Shown: one piece after another, positions 16,397 to 24,430 of the stretch | Position numbering within the stretch: position 1 is the stretch's first letter | Layout: every line of letters begins with the position of its first letter | From: UBA7672 sp965279085 | GTDB lineage: Bacteria > Pseudomonadota > Alphaproteobacteria > Caulobacterales > Hyphomonadaceae | Reading direction: 5' to 3' | Length of the DNA: 64,000 nt | NCBI GenBank assembly: GCA_965279085.1 | Contig: OZ257149.1 | Span: forward strand, 2,108,001-2,172,000 | Made by a program: the position numbers and the translations under genes | Notes under the pieces: model-generated | Seen by the model: only the letters and a program-made list of their open reading frames with translations | Told to the model about the DNA's origin: nothing | Databases searched by the model: none

Positions 16397-16906
16397 ATGA
16401 AGAAGCTGATCGCACTCAGTCTTTCTGCACTAACGCTAGGGGCCTGCGCTTCACAGCCAACGCCGCGCGAAGCCGCCAGCGCATACTCTGAGGGATATAG
16501 CGAACGGGCGCTTGGCCTGGACCGATACCTCATCTCTTATCGGATGGAGGGAGCGGATTATCAGCGAGCTTACGATCTCGCCCTGTGGCGTGCGGCGCAG
16601 GTGTCACTCGAGAAGGGCTATCCCGCGTTTGAAATTGTAAGCCGCGACTCCGATACCGAAGCGGGTCCGCGTCTATCGACAGCGTTCACGACGCATCATG
16701 GCGTGACCTACCAACAGTCTTGCGGACTGGTGACCTGCACAACCCAAGCGACGCCAGTCATGTGGAGTCATGTCGACGCAAATGCCGACGATCGAAGGCC
16801 ATCGCGTGTGGTCTCGCTGGAAGTGATATTCACGCAGAACTCCGCGAGCGGATCGCCGAACCGCTATGACGCTGCAGCCGTAATCAGCAATTCGCAGGAC
16901 CGCTGA
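16397..16906 (+). CDS. CC0125/CC1285-family lipoprotein
   Basis: A 169-residue lipoprotein: type II signal peptide with lipobox LGAC at about residues 14-17, then the family core around YLISYRMEGADYQRAYDLA and LWRAAQVSLEKGYPAFEIV. This pattern is known from Caulobacter CC0125/CC1285-like proteins of unknown function. ATG 16397 is chosen over upstream in-frame starts because the signal peptide begins there and AGGA precedes it. Two cysteines (SCGLVTC) could form a disulfide. A site matching the ECF promoter lies upstream, so it is a likely member of the same envelope regulon. Confidence 0.8.
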   Translation: MKKLIALSLSALTLGACASQPTPREAASAYSEGYSERALGLDRYLISYRMEGADYQRAYDLALWRAAQVSLEKGYPAFEIVSRDSDTEAGPRLSTAFTTHHGVTYQQSCGLVTCTTQATPVMWSHVDANADDRRPSRVVSLEVIFTQNSASGSPNRYDAAAVISNSQDR

Positions 16907-16935
16907 TCACAGCAGGACGTTCCAAGGAGGAAAAC

Positions 16936-17160
16936 TTGCCGACTCCGTTGCACCGGGAAATTGGATGGTTTCAGGACGAGATCCGGATTTGTGAAGAGAC
17001 AATCCGCGAGGTAGCGAATGAACCGTCGCCCGAGTCCACACGCGCGAAGGCGTTGGCTAAATTGCACGTGACGCTAGAGTCGCACCGCAGCTCCCTCGCT
17101 GATCTAGAAAGGCTGCTTCGCGCTGATCAAAACAAACCTCATTGCAGAATTCGCGAGTAG
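16936..17160 (+). CDS. Small helical protein, unknown function
   Basis: A 74-residue, mostly helical, charged protein, probably a short coiled coil (EIRICEETIREVAN, SHRSSLADLERLLR). The start codon is TTG, supported by a near-perfect ribosome site AAGGAGG at 16924-16930, five bases away. It follows the lipoprotein gene by 29 bases, so it may be read from the same ECF promoter. No family is recognised. Confidence 0.65.
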   Translation: MPTPLHREIGWFQDEIRICEETIREVANEPSPESTRAKALAKLHVTLESHRSSLADLERLLRADQNKPHCRIRE

Positions 17161-17373
17161 GCAGATCCCGGCTATCGCGGCCGATACACGGTATGTCACG
17201 CACCATCGCTCGAACGTCGCCATCTCCTGAGAGCTGGTTCGCTACACCTGATCAAGGTTTGTGGCGCGTAGGCGGGTTGTTTCCATCGTAGGAATTTGTT
17301 GATCGCCACATGGTAAGGCATGGGGGTTAGGACCGCATCGGGTTGCCGGGCTGTGCTTGGGAGCGGGGCGAAC

Positions 17374-17526
17374 ATGCTCAAACGTAAGTCGCGGCTACGG
17401 AGAGGGCGTGCAGTACCAGATCCGGATCTGAACCGAGGTAAGGTCTGGCGGAGTATTGTCACCCTTGGATGCGCGACAGCTACGGCTGCCTTCGTAGCGG
17501 CCGCATTTTTTGCGGCAAGCGGATAA
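17374..17526 (+). CDS. Small single-span membrane protein (50 aa)
   Basis: Fifty residues: a strongly basic N-terminus (LKRKSRLRRGR) and one C-terminal membrane span (VTLGCATATAAFVAAAFFAA), consistent with an inner-membrane protein. ATG 17374 follows a G-rich stretch (GGAGCGGGG). The in-frame extension to 17320 has no ribosome site. No homologue is recognisable. Confidence 0.45.
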   Translation: MLKRKSRLRRGRAVPDPDLNRGKVWRSIVTLGCATATAAFVAAAFFAASG

Positions 17527-17679
17527 TGCGCCTATCAAATTGGACCTCTTGATGCCGAAGCAGGCAATGAAGAGAAGTCTTCGATATCTTCCATAATTGT
17601 CGCGCTGCGACATGCAATCCGACTGGACTGGTGCGTGACGTGGAGCGGTGGTCGTCGTCCTAAGAACAGGAGACGATCA

Positions 17680-17916
17680 ATGACCAGGCGACATCGTGGG
17701 CCCTCATCGCGCGACAGGCGACACGGCCAGTTTCTCTATGTGCTGAGCTTTGCGGAAGCGGGGCGACGCAGGCGACGGAGAGGTCCCGGCGGCGCGTCAC
17801 CCGCCCCGCGTCCGCCTGCTCCCGGCCCTCGCCCGCTGGCGCAGATGCGGCCGCTGGGCCTGACACGGCCACAGCCTCAACGTCCCACCGCCGTGCGCGA
17901 GCTGGAGGACGCGTGA
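17680..17916 (+). CDS. Arg/Pro-rich small protein, first gene of accessory operon
   Basis: A 78-residue basic protein dominated by Arg, Pro and Gly; it may be disordered and nucleic-acid binding. ATG 17680 has AGGAGA upstream. Its TGA overlaps the ATG of the next gene (TGATG at 17914-17918). This coupling is the main reason to accept it. It starts a run of four overlapping genes whose composition is more GC-biased than the genes on either side. Confidence 0.45.
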   Translation: MTRRHRGPSSRDRRHGQFLYVLSFAEAGRRRRRRGPGGASPAPRPPAPGPRPLAQMRPLGLTRPQPQRPTAVRELEDA

Positions 17917-18383
17917 TGGATCAACAGCAACACGGCCCCACGCCCCGCACGCGTAAACGCGCCGCCGCCAGCGCGGCTGGCGAGACGCCTCAACCGGCGC
18001 CGACGGCAATGGCGCCGCCCCTCATTGCAACTATGGGCTGGCACGAGCTGAGCGAGGAGCAGTATCACGCCGAAGCGGTCGAGCGGCTTCACCCTGAGCT
18101 GATGGGACGGGTCAGGTTCATGTTCCAGTGGCAGGAGCAGAAGGCGCCCTATGCCCTCTCCCCGCCCATCGAGATGTCCGAGGCGTTCCTGAGCCTCGGG
18201 CGCGCTCAGTGGATGGCAGCCTGCCATCTCTGGGACCGGGCCCTCAACCACAACGCGTTCCCCGGTTACTCGCCGCATCCGCATCTGGCCTGTCCACCAC
18301 CCTGGGAGCTCAGTCGCTGGGAAGAGCGCTGTGTCGCTGACCCACGCATTGGCGAAGCCCTGTTCGCAGGGGTCTCGCCATGA
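17916..18383 (+). CDS. Unknown protein of accessory ATPase/HNH operon
   Basis: A 155-residue protein: a basic, Ala/Pro-rich first 35 residues, then a compact Trp- and His-rich part (GWHELSEEQYHAEAVERLHP, then FQWQEQKAPYALSPP, and RAQWMAACHLWDRAL). GGAGG at 17904-17908 supports ATG 17916; GTG 17913 is the alternative. The stop overlaps the ATPase start (ATGA). No family is recognised. The tight coupling to the ATPase suggests the two products work together. Confidence 0.6.
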   Translation: MDQQQHGPTPRTRKRAAASAAGETPQPAPTAMAPPLIATMGWHELSEEQYHAEAVERLHPELMGRVRFMFQWQEQKAPYALSPPIEMSEAFLSLGRAQWMAACHLWDRALNHNAFPGYSPHPHLACPPPWELSRWEERCVADPRIGEALFAGVSP

Positions 18384-19291
18384 CGCTCCTGCAACCACCC
18401 TCGCCTCTTGCCCCTCAAGCGATGGAGGAGGCCAGCTTGGGCGCGCCCTCCGTCGAACCGGGCGCTCAACCACCGTCACAAACAGTCCGCCGGTTCGATA
18501 TCCGGCCGGCCGTGCGCCAGAAGGTGGCGCTGCTCCTGGGGCTCGCGGGTCCTTCGGGATCCGGCAAGACCTACTCCGCCCTGCGGCTGGCGACCGGCAT
18601 CGCCAGGGTCGCGGGCGGCGACGTCGTGGTGATCGACACCGAGAACCGGCGGGCCCAGCACTATGCCGACCTGTTCAGGTTCCAGCACATCGACTTCGCC
18701 CCGCCCTATGGGCCGCTGGATTATCTTGCAGCGATCCAGACAGCCGAGCGCACCAAGCCCGCCTGTATCGTCATTGACTCGCTCTCCCACGAGCATGATG
18801 GCGAGGGCGGCACGCTCGATTGCGTGACCGCCGAGCTGGATCGACTTGCGGGAGCAGACACCTCCCTGCAGCAGAAGCTGGCCGCCGCCGCCTGGCGCAG
18901 GCCCAAGGCCGCACGGCGCGCCTTGCTCTCTGGGCTTCTGAGGCTCGAAGCCCACGTCATCGTCTGCATCCGGGCGCAGGAGCGCACCCGCATGGCGCGC
19001 GAGGCGATGGCCGCCGAGTCGATCGACATGGGACTGACCCCGGTTGCAGCGCCGGAGTTCCTGTTCGAGCTGACGTGTTCGGCGCTTCTCAAGGCAGGCG
19101 CTCAGGGCGCGCCTACCTGGGCCTCGTCCCTCCCCGGCGAGCATGCCGCGATCAAGCTGCCGCGGCAGTTTGCACCGATGTTCGCCAAGGCCGGGCCACT
19201 TGACGAGCATCATGGCGAGATGCTGGCGCGCTGGGCGGCGGGGGACACGTTGCCCGCAACACCCCGTCGCAAGCGGAGGACGGCGTCATGA
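18380..19291 (+). CDS. RecA-like/AAA P-loop ATPase, phage-type
   Basis: A 303-residue ATPase. Walker A GPSGSGKT sits near residue 55, a strand ending in an acid (VVVIDTE) follows, and Walker B is ACIVIDSLSHEHDG. The arrangement resembles the AAA_24/Sak4-like ATPases of phages and integrative elements that assist recombination or replication. It has no helicase motifs and no transmembrane part. It overlaps both neighbours by ATGA, so it is the centre of a coupled operon with an HNH nuclease. Function is inferred only from fold and context: DNA processing in a mobile or defence module. Confidence 0.75.
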   Translation: MTLLQPPSPLAPQAMEEASLGAPSVEPGAQPPSQTVRRFDIRPAVRQKVALLLGLAGPSGSGKTYSALRLATGIARVAGGDVVVIDTENRRAQHYADLFRFQHIDFAPPYGPLDYLAAIQTAERTKPACIVIDSLSHEHDGEGGTLDCVTAELDRLAGADTSLQQKLAAAAWRRPKAARRALLSGLLRLEAHVIVCIRAQERTRMAREAMAAESIDMGLTPVAAPEFLFELTCSALLKAGAQGAPTWASSLPGEHAAIKLPRQFAPMFAKAGPLDEHHGEMLARWAAGDTLPATPRRKRRTAS

Positions 19292-19755
19292 CCCGCACCC
19301 TCCCCCAGCCCGTTCCACGGCGCAGGCTGACCCGGGTCGAGTTTGCGCAGCTGATGCTCGATCAGGAGGGTCGCTGCGCCCGATGCCGCGAGAAGCTCCG
19401 GGCAGATCTCATCGTCGATGAGCACCTCACCCCGCTCGATCAGCTGGGAACCAATGATCTCTCCAACCGGGCGCTCTACTGCACGGCGTGCGCTCGAGCC
19501 AAGACGGAGGACGATCAGGCCGAGATCAGACACGGGCGTCGCCTCCGCGGCGAGACTGGCCAGACCCATCGCCGGGCCATGCGCCAGCTCAAGCCATGGA
19601 CCCAGCCGCCGACATTCCTCACCAACCGGGATGGACCTCTGAAGCGCAAGATGAACGGTCAGGTCGTTCGCAGACCGACGCGGCGGCGGAAGTTGCGGGC
19701 GGTACGATCGTTCGCTTCAACCAAGACTTCATCTGGCTTGCCGCCATACCCATGA
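19288..19755 (+). CDS. HNH-type endonuclease
   Basis: A 155-residue protein with an HNH/zinc-ribbon core: CARC (about 31-34), then DEHLTPLDQLG with the catalytic-type histidine, NDLSNRALYCTAC and ARAKT. The order CxxC, DxH, N, CxxC is the usual HNH layout, with DEH in place of the more common DH. The C-terminal 50 residues are basic (KRKMNGQVVRRPTRRRKLR) and should bind DNA. Its ATG overlaps the ATPase stop. It may be a homing/phage-packaging nuclease or an effector of a defence pair. Confidence 0.75.
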   Translation: MTRTLPQPVPRRRLTRVEFAQLMLDQEGRCARCREKLRADLIVDEHLTPLDQLGTNDLSNRALYCTACARAKTEDDQAEIRHGRRLRGETGQTHRRAMRQLKPWTQPPTFLTNRDGPLKRKMNGQVVRRPTRRRKLRAVRSFASTKTSSGLPPYP

Positions 19756-19806
19756 ACTGGCATGTGACTTATCGTCTACACCGGCCGTTGGGGAGGCTGA
19801 GACGTC

Positions 19807-20028
19807 ATGACATCCGCTGATGATGCCGACCGGCTTGCGATCGCCCAATCCCTGATGGTCGAGATTACCGCGCGGCTCGAAGACCTTGCAGCGCTCGCCA
19901 CCGATCAGCAGACAGCGAAGTGGTCTGACGCTCGACTGGCCGAAGGGATTGCAGCCGTGCAGGACCTCGCAGCGGCGCACGGCCGGCTGCTACCGCAGCG
20001 GCCTACTCGAGCAAGGTTGAAGACTTGA
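19807..20028 (+). CDS. Small helical protein, unknown function
   Basis: A 73-residue acidic helical protein (LMVEITARLEDLAALATDQQ, LAEGIAAVQDLAAAHGRLL). ATG 19807 has GAGGCTGAG upstream. It follows the HNH gene by 51 bases on the same strand and overlaps by 26 bases the 3' end of the convergent XRE regulator. No family is recognised. Confidence 0.5.
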   Translation: MTSADDADRLAIAQSLMVEITARLEDLAALATDQQTAKWSDARLAEGIAAVQDLAAAHGRLLPQRPTRARLKT

Positions 20029-20206
20029 TCTTCAGCGCCTTGGCAAGCTTCTCGAGCACTGTGACCGTTGGATTGCGCACGCCACGCTCCACGCCTGAAA
20101 CATACGTGCGATGGAGGCCGGCCCGGTCGGCCAGATCCTCCTGGCTGATGCCAAGCTCCTCGCGGGCCTGTCTGAGATTAGCGCCCACACGCTGGGTGAT
20201 CTTCAT
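20003..20206 (-). CDS. XRE-family regulator, C-protein-like
   Basis: A 67-residue protein that is essentially one helix-turn-helix domain (NLRQAREELGISQEDLA, then RAGLHRTYVSGVERGVRNPT). This length and the RTYVSGVERG recognition region are typical of controller (C) proteins that time expression of restriction-modification genes, and of small XRE repressors. A dyad of the C-box type (AGACT-ATA-AGTCT) lies 30 bases upstream of its ATG, so it probably regulates itself. No restriction gene is adjacent; the neighbours are the ATPase/HNH operon. A second copy of the operator lies at 32035. Confidence 0.85.
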   Translation of the reverse strand: MKITQRVGANLRQAREELGISQEDLADRAGLHRTYVSGVERGVRNPTVTVLEKLAKALKIKSSTLLE

Positions 20207-20235
20207 GCCGCCAGTGAGCGGTGATAGGCATTATC

Positions 20236-20255
20236 GGTCTACAGACTATAAGTCT
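20236..20255. promoter_or_regulatory. C-box-like operator upstream of the XRE regulator
   Basis: GGTCTAC followed by AGACTATAAGTCT: a dyad with 5-bp arms (AGACT 20243-20247, AGTCT 20251-20255) around ATA, plus a half-site GGTCT at 20236-20240. The layout GACTTATAGTC with a neighbouring half-site is the known C-box pattern of restriction-modification controller proteins. It lies 30 bases before the regulator start. Confidence 0.6.
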
Positions 20256-20663
20256 CTAGTGATGGAGGGCATCGGATCGAATCGCGCGACCCAAGCGCAG
20301 GCGTCTTCGCTTTCTCAGGCCACCGCGCTGGCGATAGTCGTCTTGCAATTGGCGGCATAGAGGAAACCGAAGCACGAATCAAAACCATCGACGAAAGGTC
20401 CGTTTGATCGTCTGACGATACGATGCGCCACCCTGGCTGTGAACAATTGTTTACGCTGAGTCATGGCACACCTCTAAGTTCACCCTAGCGCTACGAGCGA
20501 ACAGCGGTATCATCCACGAAGGGAGCGCGGTCGCAGTCCACGTCCGCTCGTCGGGTCCAAAGGTCAAAGTAAGGCGCGCCAGCTTTCTGGGCGCGCGTAA
20601 TCGCACCTCGCGCAGCTGGCTGTGCGGGTATCGCATATCCAGGGCTCTAGCTTGGGGTCGCCG
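20256..20663. other. Intergenic stretch without a recognisable gene
   Basis: About 410 bases between the XRE operator and the DUF1800 gene. Both strands hold only short, unsupported open frames. It must contain the promoter of the DUF1800/DUF1501 pair, but I see no clear motif. Confidence 0.4.
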
Positions 20664-22379
20664 ATGCGTAGCTGGCTTGCAGCTCTAGTGTTCTTCCTCG
20701 TTTCATGCGGTGGAGGCGGCGGCTCTGGCGGCTCAGCCGGCGGCGGCGGTAGCGGTCAGGGACCCAGCGCTCCTCCCCCTACCTCAGCCGAGGCCGCGCG
20801 ACTCCTTACTCAAGGCACGTTTGGGCCAACGGAAGCTTCGATCCAGCAGGTGGTTAGCTCGGGCAGCATTTCGGCCTGGATCACCACTGAGGCCAGTCGC
20901 CCGCTTCCGGCGATCACGCATCTCAATCATGTCGACGCCGTGATCGCGGCGGTCGGCAGCGCCGACTCGAATGCATTCTACCAAACCTGGTGGCGCCAAG
21001 CGATCACGGCCGAGGACCAGCTGCGCCAACGTATGGCGTTCGCGCTCTCGCAAATCCTTGTCGTCTCGCTCGCTGACCCGTCCATCGACGTCAGGGGCGC
21101 CGCTTCATATTATGACATGCTGACACGCAACGCCTTGGGAAATTTCCGGACGCTCCTCACGGATGTCACGCTGCATCCAATGATGGGGCGTTATCTGACA
21201 TACCTCGGCAATCAGAAGGAAGACGCCGCCGGCACCCGAACGCCTGACGAGAACTACGCCCGTGAAGTCATGCAGCTTATGACGATAGGGCTCGTTGAAC
21301 TCAACGCCGACGGCTCGCCGAGGCTCGTTAACGGACAGACAGTCTCCAGCTACACGCCTGCCGACATCGCCGGCTTGGCAAAAGTTTTCACAGGCTTCAG
21401 CTGGTATCACCCTGCCCCGACAAATAGCACGTTCTTTGGCGGCAGCGCCGATCCCAATCGCACGGTCACCGCGATGATTGGCTATCCGAACTATCACTCA
21501 ACGTCAGCGAAGGTTTTTCTCGGCACGACCATACCGGCCAGTGCCACCGTGGACATGGCAGGCGATTTGAACATCGCGCTGGATCGCTTGTTCAATCATC
21601 CCAACACCGGCCCCTTTCTGTCGCAGCGCCTGATCCAACAGCTCGTTACGTCCAATCCGTCTCCTGCCTACGTTAGCCGCGTCGCTGCCGTGTTCGCGAA
21701 CAATGGATCAGGTGTCAGGGGCGATCTTGCAGCCGTCGTGCGGGCGATCCTGACGGACTCGGAAGCGCGCGATCCCACGACCGCCATGTCATCGACGTCC
21801 TTTGGCAAGCTCAGGGAGCCGGTCATGCGCCTGGCCAATTGGGCGCGCGCGTTTGCGGTAACGTCGCAGACAGGAAACTTCCTGATTACGTCGACGAGCG
21901 CCAACACTTCCCTGAATCAGTCGCCCCTTACCTCGCCGTCGGTCTTCAATTTCTGGCGGCCCGGATTCGTGCCGCCATCGACGACGCAACTCGGCTCACG
22001 GTCCCTGCTGGCTCCGGAATTCCAGGTCGTCGATGAAGTAACAACGGCCTCATACGTCAATGTCATGCAGGACTGGATCAACTCCGGCATTGGACAAACC
22101 CCGCTGGGAGGCTCCGGTCGTGACGTGCGGTCGGCTTATGCGAGTGAAATCGCGCTGGCCGACACACCTGCAACCCTGACCGAGCGGATGAACACGTTGC
22201 TTTTCTACGGTCAGATGAACGCAACTGTGCGCGCACGCATCGAAGCCGCTATCGCCGCTGTTGCTATTCCGACCGCCACCGGATCGAACCAGGCAGCAAT
22301 CGATACCGCCAGGCTAAATCGAGCAAAGACTGCGGTCTTCTTCTCGATCATTTCGCCTGAATACCTCGTTCAACGTTGA
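20664..22379 (+). CDS. DUF1800 lipoprotein
   Basis: A 571-residue lipoprotein: lipobox VSC at about residues 12-14, a Gly/Ser-rich linker, then the DUF1800 domain starting at AARLLTQGTFGPTEASIQQV. Other family marks are MAFALSQILVVS, NYAREVMQLMTIGL, FTGFSWY and HPNTGPFLSQRLIQQLVTSNPSPAYV. ATG 20664 is chosen because the signal peptide begins there and GGGG precedes it. DUF1800 proteins are usually paired with DUF1501 proteins, as here (16 bases downstream). Their biochemical role is unknown. Confidence 0.9.
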   Translation: MRSWLAALVFFLVSCGGGGGSGGSAGGGGSGQGPSAPPPTSAEAARLLTQGTFGPTEASIQQVVSSGSISAWITTEASRPLPAITHLNHVDAVIAAVGSADSNAFYQTWWRQAITAEDQLRQRMAFALSQILVVSLADPSIDVRGAASYYDMLTRNALGNFRTLLTDVTLHPMMGRYLTYLGNQKEDAAGTRTPDENYAREVMQLMTIGLVELNADGSPRLVNGQTVSSYTPADIAGLAKVFTGFSWYHPAPTNSTFFGGSADPNRTVTAMIGYPNYHSTSAKVFLGTTIPASATVDMAGDLNIALDRLFNHPNTGPFLSQRLIQQLVTSNPSPAYVSRVAAVFANNGSGVRGDLAAVVRAILTDSEARDPTTAMSSTSFGKLREPVMRLANWARAFAVTSQTGNFLITSTSANTSLNQSPLTSPSVFNFWRPGFVPPSTTQLGSRSLLAPEFQVVDEVTTASYVNVMQDWINSGIGQTPLGGSGRDVRSAYASEIALADTPATLTERMNTLLFYGQMNATVRARIEAAIAAVAIPTATGSNQAAIDTARLNRAKTAVFFSIISPEYLVQR

Positions 22380-22395
22380 AGGCAGGAGAACTGGC

Positions 22396-24000
22396 ATGAC
22401 CTCCAACTCCGCACTCTCCTCAACTCGCCGCGAAATTCTGCGCCGTGCTAGCGCTCTAACCTGCGTCGGCGCAGCCGCCTCCACATTCGGGTTCCAACTC
22501 GCCACCATGGGAAATGCGGCGGCGCAAACTGCGACCACCTACAAGGCGTTGGTGTGCATCTTCATGTTTGGCGGCAATGACGCGAACAACATGGTCCTGG
22601 CGACCGACAATGACAGCTGGGGACGCTACTGGAGTGCGCGCAACACCGGGGCTGTGCCGATCGCGCTGATGCCCGTCGGAACGCCGGCCACCGCTCCGGG
22701 CGGCACCAATCCTGTCACACAGCGGGTACTTCCAAATAACAACACAGCTTATCAGTCGCCCGAGGCATGGGGCGGCGTTCTTCCCATAGCGACGCTCAAT
22801 CCCAACCCGGTGCCGCCAGGTACAAACGCTTCTGCGCGCACCTTTGGGGTCAACCCGCATCTCGCCGCCGCTCTTCCGCTGTGGTCCAGCGGTCGGCTCG
22901 CAGTCGCCGCGAATGTCGGGCCGCTCATTCAACCCACGACCAAGGCGCAGTATCGTGCGCGCTCGGTCCCCCTGCCCGCGAACCTCATGTCGCACAACGA
23001 CCAGCAGTCCACCTGGCAGGCCGGCGCAGCCGAAGGCGCGCGTCGTGGATGGGGCGGCTTGATGTCGGATCTTTATTTGTCCACCAACGGCGTCAATTCG
23101 GTTTTCACCGCCATCTCGACGGCCGGCAACGCTGTCTTTCTCGCCGGACAGAATGTCGTTCAGTACCAGATGTCGACCAATCAGACGACGCCGGCACAGC
23201 GCATTAATTCAGCTGTGGCGCCCACAACCACCGTGTTCGGAGCTCCCAACGGAGGCGCGCGTGTTCGGGAGATGATCCGGGACACGACAGGTGTGTCCTG
23301 GTTCACGCAGGACCACGCCGCCAAGGTGATCCGGTCGATGGACGCCGCCGACCTGCTGAACGCGCAGTTTGCGGCAGGCGCGCCGGGCGCCGGCGTTGCT
23401 GCGCCCGCGCAGTTGCTGAACCCCATTACACGCGCTAACGAAACAAACTCGCTCGCGGTCCAACTGCAAAGCGTCGCAAAGGTGATTGCGGCAAACGCGG
23501 TGCTTGGCATCCGACGGCAGGTTTTTTTCGTGTCGATTGGAGGCTTCGACAATCACGACATCCAGAACACGACCCAATCACCTCTGATGGCCCGTCTTGC
23601 TCACGCGCTTGCATACTTCGATGGCGCTCTCGCAAATCTCAACGGCGTCGACATGCGGCCGCAGGTTACCGCCTTCACTGCGTCGGACTTCTCTCGCACG
23701 TTCACGACAAACGGCGATGGCACTGACCATGCTTGGGGAGCGCATCATTTCATTCACGGTGGCGCAGTCTCAGGTGGTAGCGTGTATGGCCAATTCCCGA
23801 CGGTCGGGGTGGACGTTGCGAACGGCTTCCAGAACCCCGACATGGCCGGGAACATTCTGATTCCCACAATGTCGGTTGATCAGTATGCGGGAACGCTAGG
23901 TCGATGGTTCGGCGTTACCGATGGACAGCTGGATGTGATTTTTCCGAATCTCGGAAACTTCAATCGCAATGTCGGGTTCATGCAGGCGCCTGTCGCGTGA
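22396..24000 (+). CDS. DUF1501 protein with Tat signal
   Basis: A 534-residue exported protein. A twin-arginine signal is at residues 10-45 (STRREILRRASAL, ending NAAAQ), implying export in folded form with a possible metal cofactor. The core has family signatures LVCIFMFGGNDANNMV, SHNDQQSTWQAG, WGGLMSDL, FVSIGGFDNHDIQN and TASDFSRTFTTNGDGTDHAWG, which fit the alkaline-phosphatase/sulfatase-like fold predicted for DUF1501. AGGAGA precedes the ATG. It forms an operon with the DUF1800 gene. Confidence 0.9.
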   Translation: MTSNSALSSTRREILRRASALTCVGAAASTFGFQLATMGNAAAQTATTYKALVCIFMFGGNDANNMVLATDNDSWGRYWSARNTGAVPIALMPVGTPATAPGGTNPVTQRVLPNNNTAYQSPEAWGGVLPIATLNPNPVPPGTNASARTFGVNPHLAAALPLWSSGRLAVAANVGPLIQPTTKAQYRARSVPLPANLMSHNDQQSTWQAGAAEGARRGWGGLMSDLYLSTNGVNSVFTAISTAGNAVFLAGQNVVQYQMSTNQTTPAQRINSAVAPTTTVFGAPNGGARVREMIRDTTGVSWFTQDHAAKVIRSMDAADLLNAQFAAGAPGAGVAAPAQLLNPITRANETNSLAVQLQSVAKVIAANAVLGIRRQVFFVSIGGFDNHDIQNTTQSPLMARLAHALAYFDGALANLNGVDMRPQVTAFTASDFSRTFTTNGDGTDHAWGAHHFIHGGAVSGGSVYGQFPTVGVDVANGFQNPDMAGNILIPTMSVDQYAGTLGRWFGVTDGQLDVIFPNLGNFNRNVGFMQAPVA

Positions 24001-24353
24001 GTGTGTCTGCGGGTACGCAGAGGTGCAGTCATCCGGTGGGCGCTCACTTAAATCGAGGTTCGCGCGGCTGAACCCAGCCGTTCGCATTCTCTGGTCGAAT
24101 GTCCGCAATTCGCCGGAAGCTGCCGGTCGAAGATTGGAGGGTTTGGACAGCGGCAACCGGTATCAGCGCCAAGCGCTCGATGTTCCAAGGTCAATTCAAC
24201 CGACGTCTTGCCGACGTGTCGGTATTTCGTCCCGGACGAGAACCGCGCGACTGCTTTACGCGTGTGCGCAGGGGTTCGATGCGCGCTAGTGGTCGGCGAG
24301 CGGTCCACTTGAGGCTTTGCGGGACCCGCCCGCGGGGGCTCAAACGGAGATAC

Positions 24354-24382
24354 AAAAAAACCCCGAGCCTTTCGGCTCGGGG
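24354..24382 (-). terminator. Rho-independent terminator of the TonB receptor gene
   Basis: CCCCGAGCC, TTTC, GGCTCGGGG: a perfect 9-bp stem with seven A before it on the plus strand, hence seven U after it on the minus-strand transcript. It lies 49 bases after the receptor stop. Confidence 0.85.
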
Positions 24383-24430
24383 TCAGATGGGAGAGAGAAC
24401 CGCATGGGCGCTCTCTCGGGGTTAACGTCC

